The notes under the pieces are model-generated. The model was given only the letters and a program-made list of their open reading frames with translations. It was not told the origin of the DNA and searched no databases. From Brachypodius melanocephalos (taxonomy: Eukaryota > Chordata > Aves > Passeriformes > Pycnonotidae), in contig VZSR01001854.1 of assembly GCA_013398615.1 (NCBI GenBank), forward strand, positions 11,541,286 through 11,605,285: a DNA stretch of 64,000 nt. Reading direction: 5' to 3'. The position numbers and the translations under genes were made by a program. Each line of letters opens with the position of its first letter. Position 1 is the stretch's first letter. Shown in pieces: positions 47,701-60,819 of the stretch.

Positions 47701-49731
47701 TGGGGCTCTGAAAGATTTAATTGGAATCCTTCTCAAGCATAGAACAACACAGCCTTTGTAACCAGTAACAAACCTGCAAATATTTTTACATGGTACAGAA
47801 TAATTGGATAGGACATAATAAGCCAAATTTGCAAAAGTGGCTATGTTTTCATCTAAAATATTTGCTGGCTTATATACATGTGTAGCTCCAAATGGAGAAG
47901 AACAAAAGGCAAAAGCAGGTTGTAACCTTCCTCCACCTCAACGTATGCTTTAATTTTGCACATGTACATGCTAGGTATAAATTTAATGCATAAACAGAAA
48001 GTGATTTGATGAAAGCATCACTTTCAAAAATCTGTGCATGGTGATTTGTGTGTGAGAAATATACAGAAAGCTAGAAGAGTAGAAGTTTCTGTGTAAGTCA
48101 GAATTGGTATCTTTCTGCCCCACTTCAGGAGAAGCAACTTTCTACAGTCATATTAGGGGAAATGGTATCCCTTATGTCTTGCTTAGCTGTCATCTCACAT
48201 TCCCTAGGGGCCTGTACATCTTTTCTGACTGACATTTGCACAGAAGTGCCAGGGATTTGGATACTTACATCCCATTTTTGTTGCTTAGGATCTAATCCCT
48301 TTGTTAAGGGATGTTAGTCCTTTCTGAGGATTTTGTGTCTTTTGGCTCTGTGGTTTGTTCTCCCTATCTTTCAGTACTTCCAATAAGTCTTCAGTCTACT
48401 CTTGAAAGGGTCTTTCACCATTGGTGCACTTTGTAATCCTTCACCAAAAGCCCTTAAGTGGATGTAAAAAAGCTTCTTCTTACAAACGTTTTGACACATG
48501 TACGTACCTTAAAAGCCTGGAGAAGCCTGTACTGGGGGAAAGCAGGGATTAGAGGTAACAGAGAAGGAACATAGGTTATTCAGATAATACCACAGACCTC
48601 AGGACAGAAAATTCTGAGGAATCTGCAAGGCTGTCTGAATTAAAATAACTATTTGCACTACTTTGGCCCCCGGAGCACAGTAGAACTTCCTGACTGACAA
48701 ATTTGCATTTGATCTTCTCTTTCTCTGGCATGTTCCTTCCTCATGTTGTCTACACCAACATCATAAAATAAATAGTACCAAGAGAAATGCTTAAGTAGAG
48801 GTCCTCCATCTTCCATGTTTAGATTTTCCCTATTCAGATTAAGAATAAAAGAATTTAGGCATGGATGTAAGGCACACATCCTTAATTAGCTTCCAAATCA
48901 AGGAACAATACTTGGCTCCTTTTATTCACTACACACAAAAAGCCAGTACAGGTAAAGGTTAAAATCTCATTCTGTGACACTAAACTACCTTTGCAAGGCA
49001 CACTCAGGAGAGCTTGAGAAGGTCTGCTGCCCTGTAATGATTTCATAGTTAATAATACATTCACATATGCGTTCACATTTTTGTGTGTGTGTGCGCACAA
49101 AATGTTTAGGTCAATGTATAGAACAGCTACAGCATCATTTTCAACCTTACTTTACAAGGCAATCTAGCGCAGACAAGTTTCAAGACTTTGAATTATGTCT
49201 CTTCTTGTCCTTAATATGGTTTTAACTGTCAACGTTTAAGTCATAAATATGAGAATAATGCAATAAGGACTACCACAAACACCCACTTCTGTATTATTTT
49301 ATTTTTGTACTGTATTTGAAGCGTCTGCACATCTTCATACATTTCCTTCCTCCTCACTGTCAGACACTGAAGTTCTCAGTTATCCAGGTAAAAAGGACTG
49401 GCATTCTCTAAATTGTAATAGTTTTTTGTTCTTCTTTGAAAGAAATCTGAGGACAAACTCAAGTTGAGAAAAGTCCTAGGTGTTTCTACTGAGTCAACTT
49501 CCATGTTTTGCTATGTATCTGCAGTCAAAAAAGACAGACAAAAAAGGACTTTTAAAACATGCTCTCATATTCTTAAACATTCTTTTTCCCTCTCACTGCT
49601 TTCTCCACAAACACTTATGACCATTGGCTGAAGACGATATTAATAATTTGCAACATTCCATAGTATTAGAATCAGCCCCCTTAAGATCAGTGATGGTAAA
49701 TCCTCCTGAAGAGCTTCTTCAGCCTTTCTTG
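44781..49731. other. Non-coding DNA, no gene recognised
   Basis: About 5 kb of AT-rich unique sequence. Open frames are at most 76 codons, and 45783-48657 has almost none. The part 47400-47680 (TAATTA at 47455-47460) has the same texture as the candidate conserved blocks. Otherwise I see nothing. Confidence 0.6.
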
Positions 49732-49790
49732 AACACACACAGACACACACACAGACACAGACAAACAGACACACACACTCACACACACAG
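49732..49790. repeat. Imperfect CA microsatellite
   Basis: (CA)n interrupted by AGACAC, ACAGAC and ACAAAC units over about 59 bases. It lies inside a 129-codon open frame (49624-50013) that has no recognisable product and that the repeat helps keep open. It could be polymorphic in length. Confidence 0.9.
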
Positions 49791-52429
49791 CTGTTGCACA
49801 ACCTGCACAGTACGTATGCAGGCCTGCCACGACCATGCCGAAGGCTTTCAAGCACATAAGACCCTGTGGTGCCTGGAGGTCATGCTGGAGATCTGGCTTT
49901 CAAGTCTCCTAAAAATACTTTGCTGGCTCTGTCACCTCTGCTTTAGAGGCTCAGTTCTCATGGCTGACACAGAACTGACCACAGATATTTATGTTCACTC
50001 ACTCTCCACATAAAAAACACTTTTCGATCTAGAGATAACTTTTGAAATCTTCAAAGTGCTGAAAGTCGCTTCTCAAGTCTCTCAATAAAGGAAGTTATTT
50101 TCTCAATAATCAAACAAAGTCTAGCACTTAGATAAACTATGGTGAAACCAATGCGTTTCCAGGCAACTTGAGATGCAATTGGATTTGCATTTTCCAGGTA
50201 GCAATGGACACAAGACAAAAGAACACATAAAACATTCCTTCCTATGCAAAAGATTAACCAATCTGCCAGAATTTAATTGTGCTAGGGGACTTTGAAACAT
50301 AATTTTCTGTCTTCACCTTGAGATTACCTAGAAATAAAAAGATTAAAAATACATCAATAAAACTTGACATACAAAAACACTGTTCATATTCAAAGATGAG
50401 AAAATTGTATTTCTAATGTTTCATTTCCTACACAATCCTGCTGACTTCAGAACGCTTGACACTGGTGCGCAGGATTTTGCTGCATATCCTGTGGGAGAAG
50501 CATGCAATAGAAATACAGCACAGAAATGGTTGTATGCTGCCTGATCTATCAGATATTGCTGATACTTTTGACAGGAATATTTATTAGAGAAGGTTAGCAG
50601 TACACAAGAGACTCCATTTGATACCTATAGTTGTCTTCAGGACACTGACCACAGATTGAAGACAGCAGTTATAAAACATCCACTACATGCAATCACTTGC
50701 TACTTTCTGAGAAATTATTACAATCATTGCTTGAAAAGGAGCAAAGAGACAAAGAAAGGGGCCACCATTTAAAAAATGGTAAGGATGAGATCATGTCCTA
50801 CCTCAGAAGCACATGGAGGCAAATTATCTGATCCCAAATTACAAGAATAATCTCTCTTCTCTTCACCTCTCCATTATAGTCTAGCTTGACCTGTGACCCC
50901 TGAAATCAGCAGGAATTCTTATAATTTATTTTACAAAGGGAAGGAATCAAACATTAAGCGTGTCTCTTTTATGGGCATCAGTAACTAATGTTGAGGGCAG
51001 ATTCTCAGCATCCATCATAGTTTTATATAGCAGCTTCATGAAGGGCTAGAATATTCCATTTTAGCTCAGTAAACACTAACTTACTCCACAAGTAGGACCA
51101 TAGACCTATTTCAATTTTGAAATCAGGGATACTATCTCTTCAGGGAAATGTATCATATAGCTCAGGCAAAGGGTGGAAAAACCTGCTCTGCAATCTCTGG
51201 ATATGATTGTGCATGCTAGCACAACCTTCTTCAAAAAGGTCAAAAGATTCTATCCTCATTATGGGAAGTATCCACTGGCACAGAAGAAGAACACTGCTCT
51301 TGCTATACACTAGAAGTGAAGAAAATTTCTCCACTGTGAACTACACCCACAGTAACATCTGTGTTTTCTTCAGATCACAGTGGTGCCTGTCATTTTTGCT
51401 CTTGAATCCTGGTACCTGAATGAAATCTGTCGGTGATCTTTTCTAAGATGCATTTGCCTTTTTTTATTTGTCTATGAAGTTTACAAGTAATTTAGAGTTG
51501 CATGAGACTGCTTTGAGTTCAGCTCTATCATATTATGGAGACTCAGGACTTGGTTGCATCTTTCCATTGCCTGTCAACAGAGCCCATAGCTACAGGTGAC
51601 TGCCTATTTTCCAAGTATAATCACAAGAGAAAGAGAGAAGAGGAGACTGGATGGAGGGCAGCAGAAAAGTAAGTCAGGGCATTCATTTAAATGATGAAAC
51701 TCTTGACAAGGTGAACTCTTTAAAAGTCATGCAGCTCTGTAAACCTCCTGAGCCTTTTCTGGATACTTTTCATTGACAGTGCTGAAAAAAAGTATGATGT
51801 GTTGTGAACAGAATCCTAAGGCCAATTAAAAGTCTAATTAGAAGATAAATTTCTCAGGAAAACATGGAAACTTGGAAAAGTGTCACCATGTTATCCCAGA
51901 TCACTATAGATAACAAGAGAGCAAAATCTAAAGCACAAAGTCATAAAGGAGAGAGGAGAAACAAATAGTTACTAAGCTGTTAGGGAGAAAGGCTAAGTTA
52001 GTTCTTTGCCAGCATCAGAAGTTCTTCATGCTAACAAAAGGAAAAAGGATTTTTCAATGATTTTGAAGTGTTCAGATCTTTTCAAATCAACAAGTTAGAC
52101 ATCTAAATACTCATATTGATCCACAGTTTTAAACAGCCTTGTATGGAAGAGCAAGAGAGCAAAAAGATTCTAATTCACTTCATGAGGCAGCCACAATAGT
52201 GCTGGGGAGCTATGATGATTTCACAGTCACAGGGTCCCAGGCTACATCAGTGTGGTGGCATGGCATGACTTTGCTTCTCACTGCCTTTTAAGTGAACTCA
52301 TCAATTTTTACCAACCCTTTTTTTCATAGCAAATACCTGTTTCATAAGTCTGCCAAGACCAGTTGAGAAACTCCACACAGTTTTATTTTGAGAATTGATA
52401 ATTTTGACATTCATGGGCCTCTTTGAAAA
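49791..52429. other. Non-coding DNA, no gene recognised
   Basis: Unique AT-rich sequence, frames at most 71 codons apart from the end of the microsatellite frame. I see no repeat or RNA gene. Confidence 0.6.
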
Positions 52430-52512
52430 AATAAAGACATTTGTTGTTAAAAAAAAAAAAAAGAAAAAAAAAAAGGAAAAAAAAAAAGAGAAAAAAAAGA
52501 GAAAAAAAAAGA
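52430..52512 (+). repeat. AATAAA followed by a long A-rich tail with G interruptions
   Basis: AATAAA at 52430-52435 is followed after 13 bases by a run of about 64 bases made of A stretches separated by single or paired Gs. It could be the decayed poly-A tail of a retrocopied transcript, or simply an (A)nG low-complexity tract. Nothing upstream is recognisable as a known gene. Confidence 0.5.
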
Positions 52513-52599
52513 GCACCTTTCCAACACATAATGTACAATGTTCCAGAAAAACCTCAAAAGGACTTCAGGTTAGCATGACAACAATGTGGTAGGATCCAA

Positions 52600-52780
52600 C
52601 CCCAATTGTTCTGCATTTTTTATGCCAATAGAATGTCATGTGTAACATTTAATTGTTCTTTAACTAAATAAATGCAATTATGATTTTCCCTGTAATTTTT
52701 CTGAACGAGCTGAGAAATATACCTCATACCTATCCATGCATTCCTGCAATTACTGATGAGGTTGTTGATGGAAGATTAGA
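52600..52780. promoter_or_regulatory. Candidate conserved non-coding element (weak)
   Basis: Short AT-rich block with TTTAATTGTT, AATGCAATTATG and GCAATTACTG homeodomain-like words. The texture is like the other candidates but it is shorter. Confidence 0.2.
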
Positions 52781-55749
52781 ATTTGCCGGGTGAGTTGCTG
52801 ACCAATGAACCTGGTGTAGCCAGGAATATTTGGAGTGTTAAAGGAAACAGTTAAAAGGGGGATGGGGGTGAAGAAAGGTAAATTAAATGACTATATGCTT
52901 GAAATATGATTTATAGATAAGTTCTAGAATGGATAGGGTTTATCAAAGGTGGATGGGGTAAAATGTCTTAATATTAAAAAAAATGCTTGGAATGTATAAA
53001 CTGTTGTAGCTTCTTTAAGGTTAGGGAAAAAAATTTATGATGATATAGCTGATGATCTGGGCCAAAATCTCTGGTTAGATATTGTAAAGGTGAGTTTTTT
53101 GGAGAATTTTTTCCCCTCAGTCTGTTTAGGTTTAGTATCTGTATGATATTCATGATTAGAAGAAATATTTAATCATAAAGAAGAAATGAAATCACAGAGT
53201 TCGCACAGAGGACAAAAAGAAAGGAAATATTTTTTAAAAATGTGATACAGATTTAGCTCATATTTAGTTTCTAGCTTCAAATATGGAATTTACATAACAG
53301 ACTTTAAGCCAACAGGTGTGATTTCTTATGGGCTAAGACATAAATGATTTCCCAAATTATTCTAAGGTTCTCTAAATTTCCCTTAGAATTTATTAAGATG
53401 TAGTATTAACAGCAATACTTAGACACCAACTTAAATTCTAGTGTGAATGCACCAGTGAAGTGAGACAGTATGCACCACATCTTGGAAAATGAAAGCCTTT
53501 TGTTGATTCTGATGCTATTTTAATGTGAAAATGAAAAGCAAAACTCTTTAAATACATGGAGTAAAAACCCCTCTACTTATCTGAAGCAGCACAAAGAAAA
53601 TTTTGATAGCAGTTGTTGCAAGATGAAGCAGAGATGGACAAAATTAAAGAAAAAATAGGTACTAATATGAAATCAGATAAATAATCCCTGGGCATTAGAA
53701 ATACAATAGTATAAACCCCCAATATATTACTTTTTTTGCAACTCAGATTTTGTCAGAGAATATTGTCAATATCGTTCCATATTGAAATCTCAAAGTAGGA
53801 CACTGTTGAATTATACAATTATACATAGGACACACATGAATTATGCATATACATCCAGACTGCCCACACATGGAGGTAAAGACTCACAACAAGCTGTTTC
53901 ATCTGCTGAATCAACTAAATATTTGGGATCGTACACCTTGCCTCTGTTAGCCTTTTGTGGGTCTTCACACCATATAACTGATAGCAGTACCTCTTTTCAA
54001 ATAATTTCTGAGGTATTCTTTGTTTCCCCTGTACTCTGTGTAAAAATAAACAGTTTCTTTAATTATAAAGTGCATAGAGTTACCAGTATTATGCAGCTGA
54101 TGAGCTCCTTCTCCACAACTAAGTTCAGCACAGGATGCAAAAATGAACACATGTGAGAGAAAAAGTTTGCCAGACTTTGTGTATCTCTGACTTTTGTAGC
54201 GAGAAATTGGCTCTGATATTCCTCATCAGAACAGCAGAGGTAATGACAAAATGCTGTATCTACCTACCAGAGTTATAACACAGGACTCTGAGTCAACTGT
54301 ATTTGGCATGGAAGCATTGCTGATGTATGTTGTAGTTTTTGCACCCATAGTTAGCAGAAGGACCACCTGATTCTCTGTTAGTTTGAAGTAACCTTGCACT
54401 AACCCATACCTTCATACACTGCTACATTCCCTGGGCCATGGTCCAGTCTGTGACTTTCCAGAGAAGATGGCTTTGTAGAAGTTTGAATACAGAGGTTTTG
54501 TAGCACTTGGGAAGCTGTTGCCTATAGGGAACCCCTAAGTAGTTAGTTTGGCAAGGAAAAAATTTGCTCTCTGCCTTGACAGCAGCTGTGCAGGGGCAAC
54601 AAGTGGCTTGAAAATCTTTTACAACAGTAGAACACATTCTCAGAATTGGCCAAAATGGGTTGCATTCAAATTTGCTTTTTCAAGTCAAAGTAGACAACTG
54701 TTAGGTTACATGGACATTAGGTGACTCCTTAGAAAATTCTGTCTGTATATCAGGATCCCACCAAGGACCCAATGGATATTGGGTGGTTGTGACTGTAAGT
54801 ATGTGAATTCATCAAAAACTGAAAAATCTGAAGGGATCAGTCAAACTGTGAATCCAGTTTTATTATCCTGGTGATGGGCTACATACCTAGATACAGCTGT
54901 CACATGTCATGAAATTCCAGTGATTTCCTTGGAAGTGTACGGGCATCGCAAAGAGAAGTAGATGACAACAAGAAATCCTATATTAGCTTGCAGAATTTTA
55001 TAAGCCTATTTGATGTTAAATCACATAATAACTATACAACTGTGAGGCATCTGACTGATAAAATCTTCCCACCTTTAAAACTTGCAAAAGTAGAAGACAA
55101 AAGCATCATAAATTGGTAAATGTGACCCAAAAGTCAGTCTGAGAAATGACCCAAGATGAAGACTTGTTCTAGACTGTCAGAAACAATTGACAGATGTTGG
55201 TACATTTATAATATGTGGGGTGAATGAGGATCTGTAGAAGAAGAGAGCTGAACAGAGAGAAGGTAAAGGTACCAGGAAAATAAGCAAGGTTACGTTACAG
55301 TAAAGCAGCTGCTGTCCTGGGAACCTGCAAAGAAGATGCAAAACTGTGCTGCGGTTATGTAGGTGATAAAGCAGAAGAAACTGAGGTTAAAAAAGTACCC
55401 CTTTGTGTTTTTGTTTTTTGGATCATGCTGTCTAGCTCCTGTGTGCTTTCTCTGATGAGCTCTTAACCCATGTTATTGCTGCTCAAGAAAACAACTAAGT
55501 GCCAGCCTACCACTGGGCAACACACAAAACTTCTCTGTGGTTATGCTGCCGTCATCAAGCTTTCTTTCTGTAACCATGACATCTTTCTGGTTCATACACT
55601 TCCTTGTTATCATCCTAGCAGCTCTTCATACCAACAGTAACAAATACATAGTGTTGACAGTTGAATCTGTGCAGGCATTAAGATTTTTCAAGCGAATTGT
55701 AGTGATTCGAAGTGCCTCTGCATTGATGTTCCTCTGCTTTTTATGTCCA
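52781..55749. other. Non-coding DNA, no gene recognised
   Basis: Unique sequence. The 124-codon open frame at 53782-54156 has no recognisable domain and overlaps a frame on the other strand. I see no repeat. Confidence 0.6.
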
Positions 55750-56172
55750 TAGAATCATAAAGATTGGAAAGCACTTCTGAGATCATCAAGTTCACTGTTA
55801 ACCCAGGACTGCCAAGTCCACTAAATCATGTCCCCAACTGCCACATCTACATGTCTTTCAAATATCTTTGGGGATGGTGACTCCATCACTTCCCTGGGCA
55901 GCCATTTTTTTTTTGTCCTATTGCTTGTTACCTGGGAGAAGACACGGACCCCCATCTGGCTTTTGGGTAGAGAGAGATAAGGCTCCTCCTGAGCCTCCTT
56001 TTCTCCAGGTTAAACAACCCCAGCTCCCTCAGCTGCTCCTTGTAAGTCTTGGTGCTCCAGACCCTTTACCAGCTCTGTTGCTCTTCTCGGGAAATGTTCC
56101 CGCACCTCAATGTCCTCTTGTAGGTGAGGGGTCCAGAACTGGACAGCAGATTTGAGGCAGAGCCTCACCATC
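55750..56172 (-). repeat. CR1 LINE 3' fragment (- strand), the best-preserved copy
   Basis: On the + strand it starts ATAGAATCATAAAGATTGG, the complement of the CR1 3' end. In order there follow: the block ending in TTCAAATATCTTTGGGGATG, CTCCATCACTTCCCTGGGCA, TTGTTACCTGGGAGAAGACA and TCCTGAGCCTCCTTTTCTCC. Next come AACCCCAGCTCCCTCAGCTG, CTCCAGACCCTTTACCAGCT, CACCTCAATGTCCTCTTGTA and finally GAGGCAGAGCCTCACCAT. These are the CR1 3' region and ORF2 C-terminal codons read backwards. A T-run (55907-55915) and small deletions break the frame. It probably comes from a younger subfamily than the copies at 5.1 and 33.7 kb. Confidence 0.92.
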
Positions 56173-59100
56173 TTGGGATGTCTTTGTAGATTTTTATTTC
56201 CTGAAAATGATCAGGAATATAATTTAATTTAGTAGGCCTCCATACTGATATTTAGAGCTATTTGAGATGCCTTAAGATATCTGAGATAATTCCCTATAAC
56301 ACAGGACTCACAGGGGATACGTATTGTTCAGAAGCAGCCCCTGGAAGTGACAGTCTAGAGTTACTCCATGGTATTTATTGCATGCCCAGGTTTCCCACAC
56401 AAATTCCATGCCACTTGTTTATATGGGAGTGAAATCTAGATTTCCTCCAAATAATTTGTAATTCTTGAAAACCTTGGATCTAGCAATTCAGCTTGAGCAA
56501 TGGAGGAGTCCAAGTTCTTTGTGCAAAAATTCCATCTAGTGAGATGCCTGATAGATTCTTTCCTTAACACTTACAAACAAAGGGTTCCTAACACGTTACT
56601 CTTTCTTATAGACACTCCTGCATAAATGCAATAGAACTAAATCACCATATAAAGTCATTACAACTCTTTTGGTGATTGCTATTATAAAATAGGGCTCTCA
56701 GATCTCACTTATGTATATAAGGCTTGCAGCTGGTTTCCACCTCAAATTCTCTTCCAGGAAGACTGACATGTAACATGTTTGTGTCCTTCTATACCCTTTT
56801 TGCCTCTGTGATCCTATTTGACAAACAGAGCAACCTGTGGTAAAAATGTCTCAGGCACGATCCCATGTCAGGAAGTTCATACACTCCTTGTGTTGTGAAA
56901 GAATATACCTAAGATTACTTGTGAAGACAACCCAAAATGCTTTAATGCAGAGCAGAGAATAGGACTGACAGCATTCCGGGTTTCATTTCACACTCATCTC
57001 CCTCAGCCATCAAAGCCAGATAGGGAATGGGTACTTAAAAATGGGTTTCAGGTTCCTGAAAAGATAAAACCATCAAAATGACAACTCCCTGAAATATTTT
57101 GAATTATGTTGAACTGGAAAATTGTGTTTTTACATTTTCAAACAATTTTATTCTGCTTTGAAATTTTTCAGTACCCCTTTGTAATATGGGGTAATATTTC
57201 TCAGATACAATAAAACATAACAAGCCAGCAATAAAGTCTCATTTGGAAAATGCCAAAGCAGGATATTTCAACACACACTTCCCTCCACGGCCCTCTGAAT
57301 GAGTCAAACTGGAGAACCACTAAGCAGGCATATATGGTAGACAAGCTGTCAGCTTCTGAAGAAAGAATACTTTGTAAGAAAGCTCTACAACAGCACTTGG
57401 AAATGACTGTGCAAGGTGCAAGACAGCAGAGGGTCCTGCTCCCAGCTAATTGTGGCCTGTGAGGTGTCTGATAACCTGAATTTGCAAGGGAGGCATGTAC
57501 ACAGTCAATTGGAAAATGGCTACACTGAAGAAATATGTGAAGCCACTACAGATACACTGATGTGATAGCATTTTGCTCAATATGCTTGAGAAACACTGAA
57601 TAAAGGGTAGTTTCAGAGAAATCTTTGTGCAAGACTTGCAGGACTTGAAACACTTAGGACTTTGTCTTCCTAGCAACTCCATGTTTCCCATTTCAATCAA
57701 GTGCTTTTGATCAGATGCTGTTGTCTTCTTCACACACACAACGCTGTGGGCCTTGGACAGTTCCTTTCAGCCTTGTCAGTCTGTGCCTGTCAAAAACCAA
57801 CACTGTGACCTGTTTTACCAGTGTTCTGGCAATGCATTAGTTGATGTTTCAAAACTGCTGCTATGTAACTAACCCTTGGTGAGAATGCATATGCGTTGTG
57901 TAAGCACTGCCCTCTACTGTGGATTAAGAGCTGAGGAATGAGTAGAAAGTTTTGAAAAGCTGATGACTGCCACATTTTTTTACTTAATTGAGGAGGCAGA
58001 GGCTTTTACTGTGGAAGAAGGAAATATGATCCCTGTCCTAACTGCTTTTGTCAAATGTCAAGAGGCAGATTCCAATAAGCACTGCAATGAATCAGGAAGT
58101 TGTTGTGTTATAACACAAAAGACACATTAAAGAGAAATGCACAAGTCACTTATAGGAAATAAACCTGGATTGATATGAACTGCTGCTGCATACGCTGGAA
58201 TGCACTAAATGTGCTACACTATTACTGCATTAAGTTCTACCAGCTCACTAAAGGTGTAAGGGAGTTCTAACAATGCCAGGGAGAAGAGTTATTTGTACCT
58301 GTCAGACCAGAGCCCAGCCCCTGAATGCTGCAGAGGAAATCCCCATCACCAGCGTGGGAGGCTTTTTTCCATTGACCCTTCAAACACCTGCAGAATCTAA
58401 AATACCACATAGAGCATAACCTTGTTTCAGTAGCTGATTGGGGAAGAAGTCAAGAGAGGAAAAAAGCTGGTGGCTAGGGGTGAAGTAGAATTATACAAAA
58501 TAAAAATACATATAAAACTTTTAATAAAAAAAAAACAGCGGATGATTATGTTGGAAAAACACATGATCCAACAGAAGCAGTTTCTCTACAGTTTTTGAAA
58601 TCGTTGAGTTCAAAATGCACTTCTAAATAAGAAAGACAATATTTCAAAGTAGTTATTAATAACAAAAAACAATGATTTGGGTCATTACTTATTTTCACTT
58701 TTTAATAACATGGTACCTCTCAAAAGTGCTCAGAAAATTTATCAGTCTGAGCCTTCCTGGAAGTCACTGTAGTTCTGCTGCAAAATTTCCTCTGAAAACA
58801 CAATGTTTTTCCAGTATTTGGACTGTCCTCCTCTTCCTTGGTAGATATGTGGGTTGGAGCAGCAGTTAGACACAGGAGATCAGATTGTGGTGTTTGTGGT
58901 CAGATTTTCGCAGGAGCTCAGCGATCAACGTGCACCCAGAATGTGAGCTCTTTCAGAATTCTGGTTTTCATGTGTGGTTGCTGAGCTATTTTTGAAAGCC
59001 TGGCTAGCTGCACAAAACATACTCATTTAGCGCTCAGTTGCTTACCTACCTAATATATGGGTAGTTATGTGACATATAAAGCAAAGTGCTGTATTCATCT

Positions 59101-59466
59101 TCCCCAAATAAATGAATATCACAAAGAAATCTTTAACAATCAAACCACTACAAAACAAAGCAAAAATGACCAAGGAAAACAGATGCAATCAATTCAGAGT
59201 TTAAAGTCTTGTAAAACAAATCCCAGAGGTCTCAGTCATGCAAAATATGGGAACAAATTCTCAATCCTAACCCTGTTCAGGAAAACTTGTTTAGCAGATA
59301 CCTTCAACTCACTGATTCCAATGGGATTTACACTTCATGGGTTTGAAAAAACAAGAATGTGAATACAAGGGAGTTTACAGTTGGCAGACAAGTAGGGAAG
59401 GTAGGAGAGAAAAAAGAAGAAAAAGAAACTATGCACAAAAATTGGTACATTTCAAAAAACCACGAA

Positions 59467-59493
59467 AGCCACTTGAGCCACTTGAGCCACTGG
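59467..59493. repeat. 9-base tandem repeat, three copies
   Basis: AGCCACTTG, AGCCACTTG, AGCCACTGG. Because the unit is a multiple of three, it stays in frame in the chance open frame across it and reads as PLEPLEPL. Confidence 0.8.
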
Positions 59494-60689
59494 GTAACGG
59501 TTATCCAGTATATCCGAAAAAATCACACAAGCAACATATATGGAAAATACAAAAAAATCAATGCATTCAACTCAGAACCTCATTCATTAGTGGGATAAAA
59601 AGATACATTTCAAGCCTACACCACATATGTTCTGACAATGCAGTCCACTCAATGAAGCACTGAGCTGTACAATGAGATTATAAATTTTATAAAAAAAATT
59701 ATGAAGTCTCTTGGTGAAAGAGGACTGCATCAGAGAGAGATTTTCAGAATGTTCTTCCACAATAGCTTCCTAATTTTTTGGCTGCCACTTTTTAAAAAAA
59801 ATCTTATTTCTGTGTTACACTTGGCAAAGAAATGGTAGAAGATTCCAGCTTTTAGGCATGCTTTGCAACATATTTGGAGATGAAAGAGAGAAACAAGTTA
59901 ATTCTAAAGCAAATTCAGGAGCACAGATACAAACCTGGGCTAGAACAGACCTCAAGAGACTATGCCATTTATGACTTTCTCCAAAGGCAGTTTTTAATGA
60001 AAGCCTGGAAGAAAATGAGAAGAACTGAATTATGATCCAGGATTTTTAGTCAAGTCCAAAGATGAAAAGTCTGACCCAAATAGCACATCCATGGATCTCT
60101 TTGGGCAATTTTCATTGACCATTCTAGACTGCCACCAGATTACACACATTTATTAATAAGTTCACATTCATAAATTTAGCACTTCTAGATGAATCACAAC
60201 ATTTATGTCATGGCTTTTTACACGTGCTGAAAGCTCCCACAGTTATTCCATATCTGAACCACTGAGAAAAGCTGTAAAACACATGATTATGATTCCTAAA
60301 TTTTTATTTTTATTTCAGCCTAATTTTTAAGAACTATGACCATCACTTTGTCCTAATTAATATTATATGAAAGCAAGGTTGAACACAGCATTATTTTAAA
60401 AGCCTAAAGATGAGAGTTCAGTTCAAAAATAGCACATGCTTGGGCTCAGGATATGTGATGTTTCATTCCTGTGTTACAGATATCCAATTGGAATTTGGTG
60501 AATGATCTTATCATGTTGCACCTGGATTTACATCTGTAAAACTTCCTAGTTGCAATGTAAAAACTTCAGAATATTATCTAGAGTTCTGGATATATGCACA
60601 GCAACTCTTCACAACACTGATCTTATATTAGGAGTTTTAGGCTCAACTACAGCACAAGTCAAGACTTTTATCTTTTTTCTAATTCCTTA

Positions 60690-60716
60690 AGAAAAAAAAA
60701 AAAAAAAAGAAGAAAA
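60690..60716. repeat. A-rich run
   Basis: About 17 A residues followed by GAAGAAAAAC. It has no clear AATAAA at the expected distance upstream. Confidence 0.8.
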
Positions 60717-60819
60717 ACAGAAGATGGTTTCCTGTTCTGCCAAAAGGAAGAGAGGGTGGGTGCAAGGCTAACATAAAAAACATGCTCAGGTTCACCACTC
60801 TTCCTGTTTGTCTCTGCAG

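Larger units (their letters stand above)
56173..60780. other. Non-coding DNA, no gene recognised
   Basis: Unique AT-rich sequence. A 9-base unit AGCCACTTG is repeated in tandem about three times at 59467-59493, and an A-run with G interruptions lies at 60690-60716. Open frames are at most 108 codons (59337-59663, which includes the 9-base repeat) and are not recognisable. Confidence 0.6.

Noticed and set aside
49624..50013. 129-codon frame including a TH-repeat
   Set aside because: The repeat is the CA microsatellite read in frame; the rest shows no domain.
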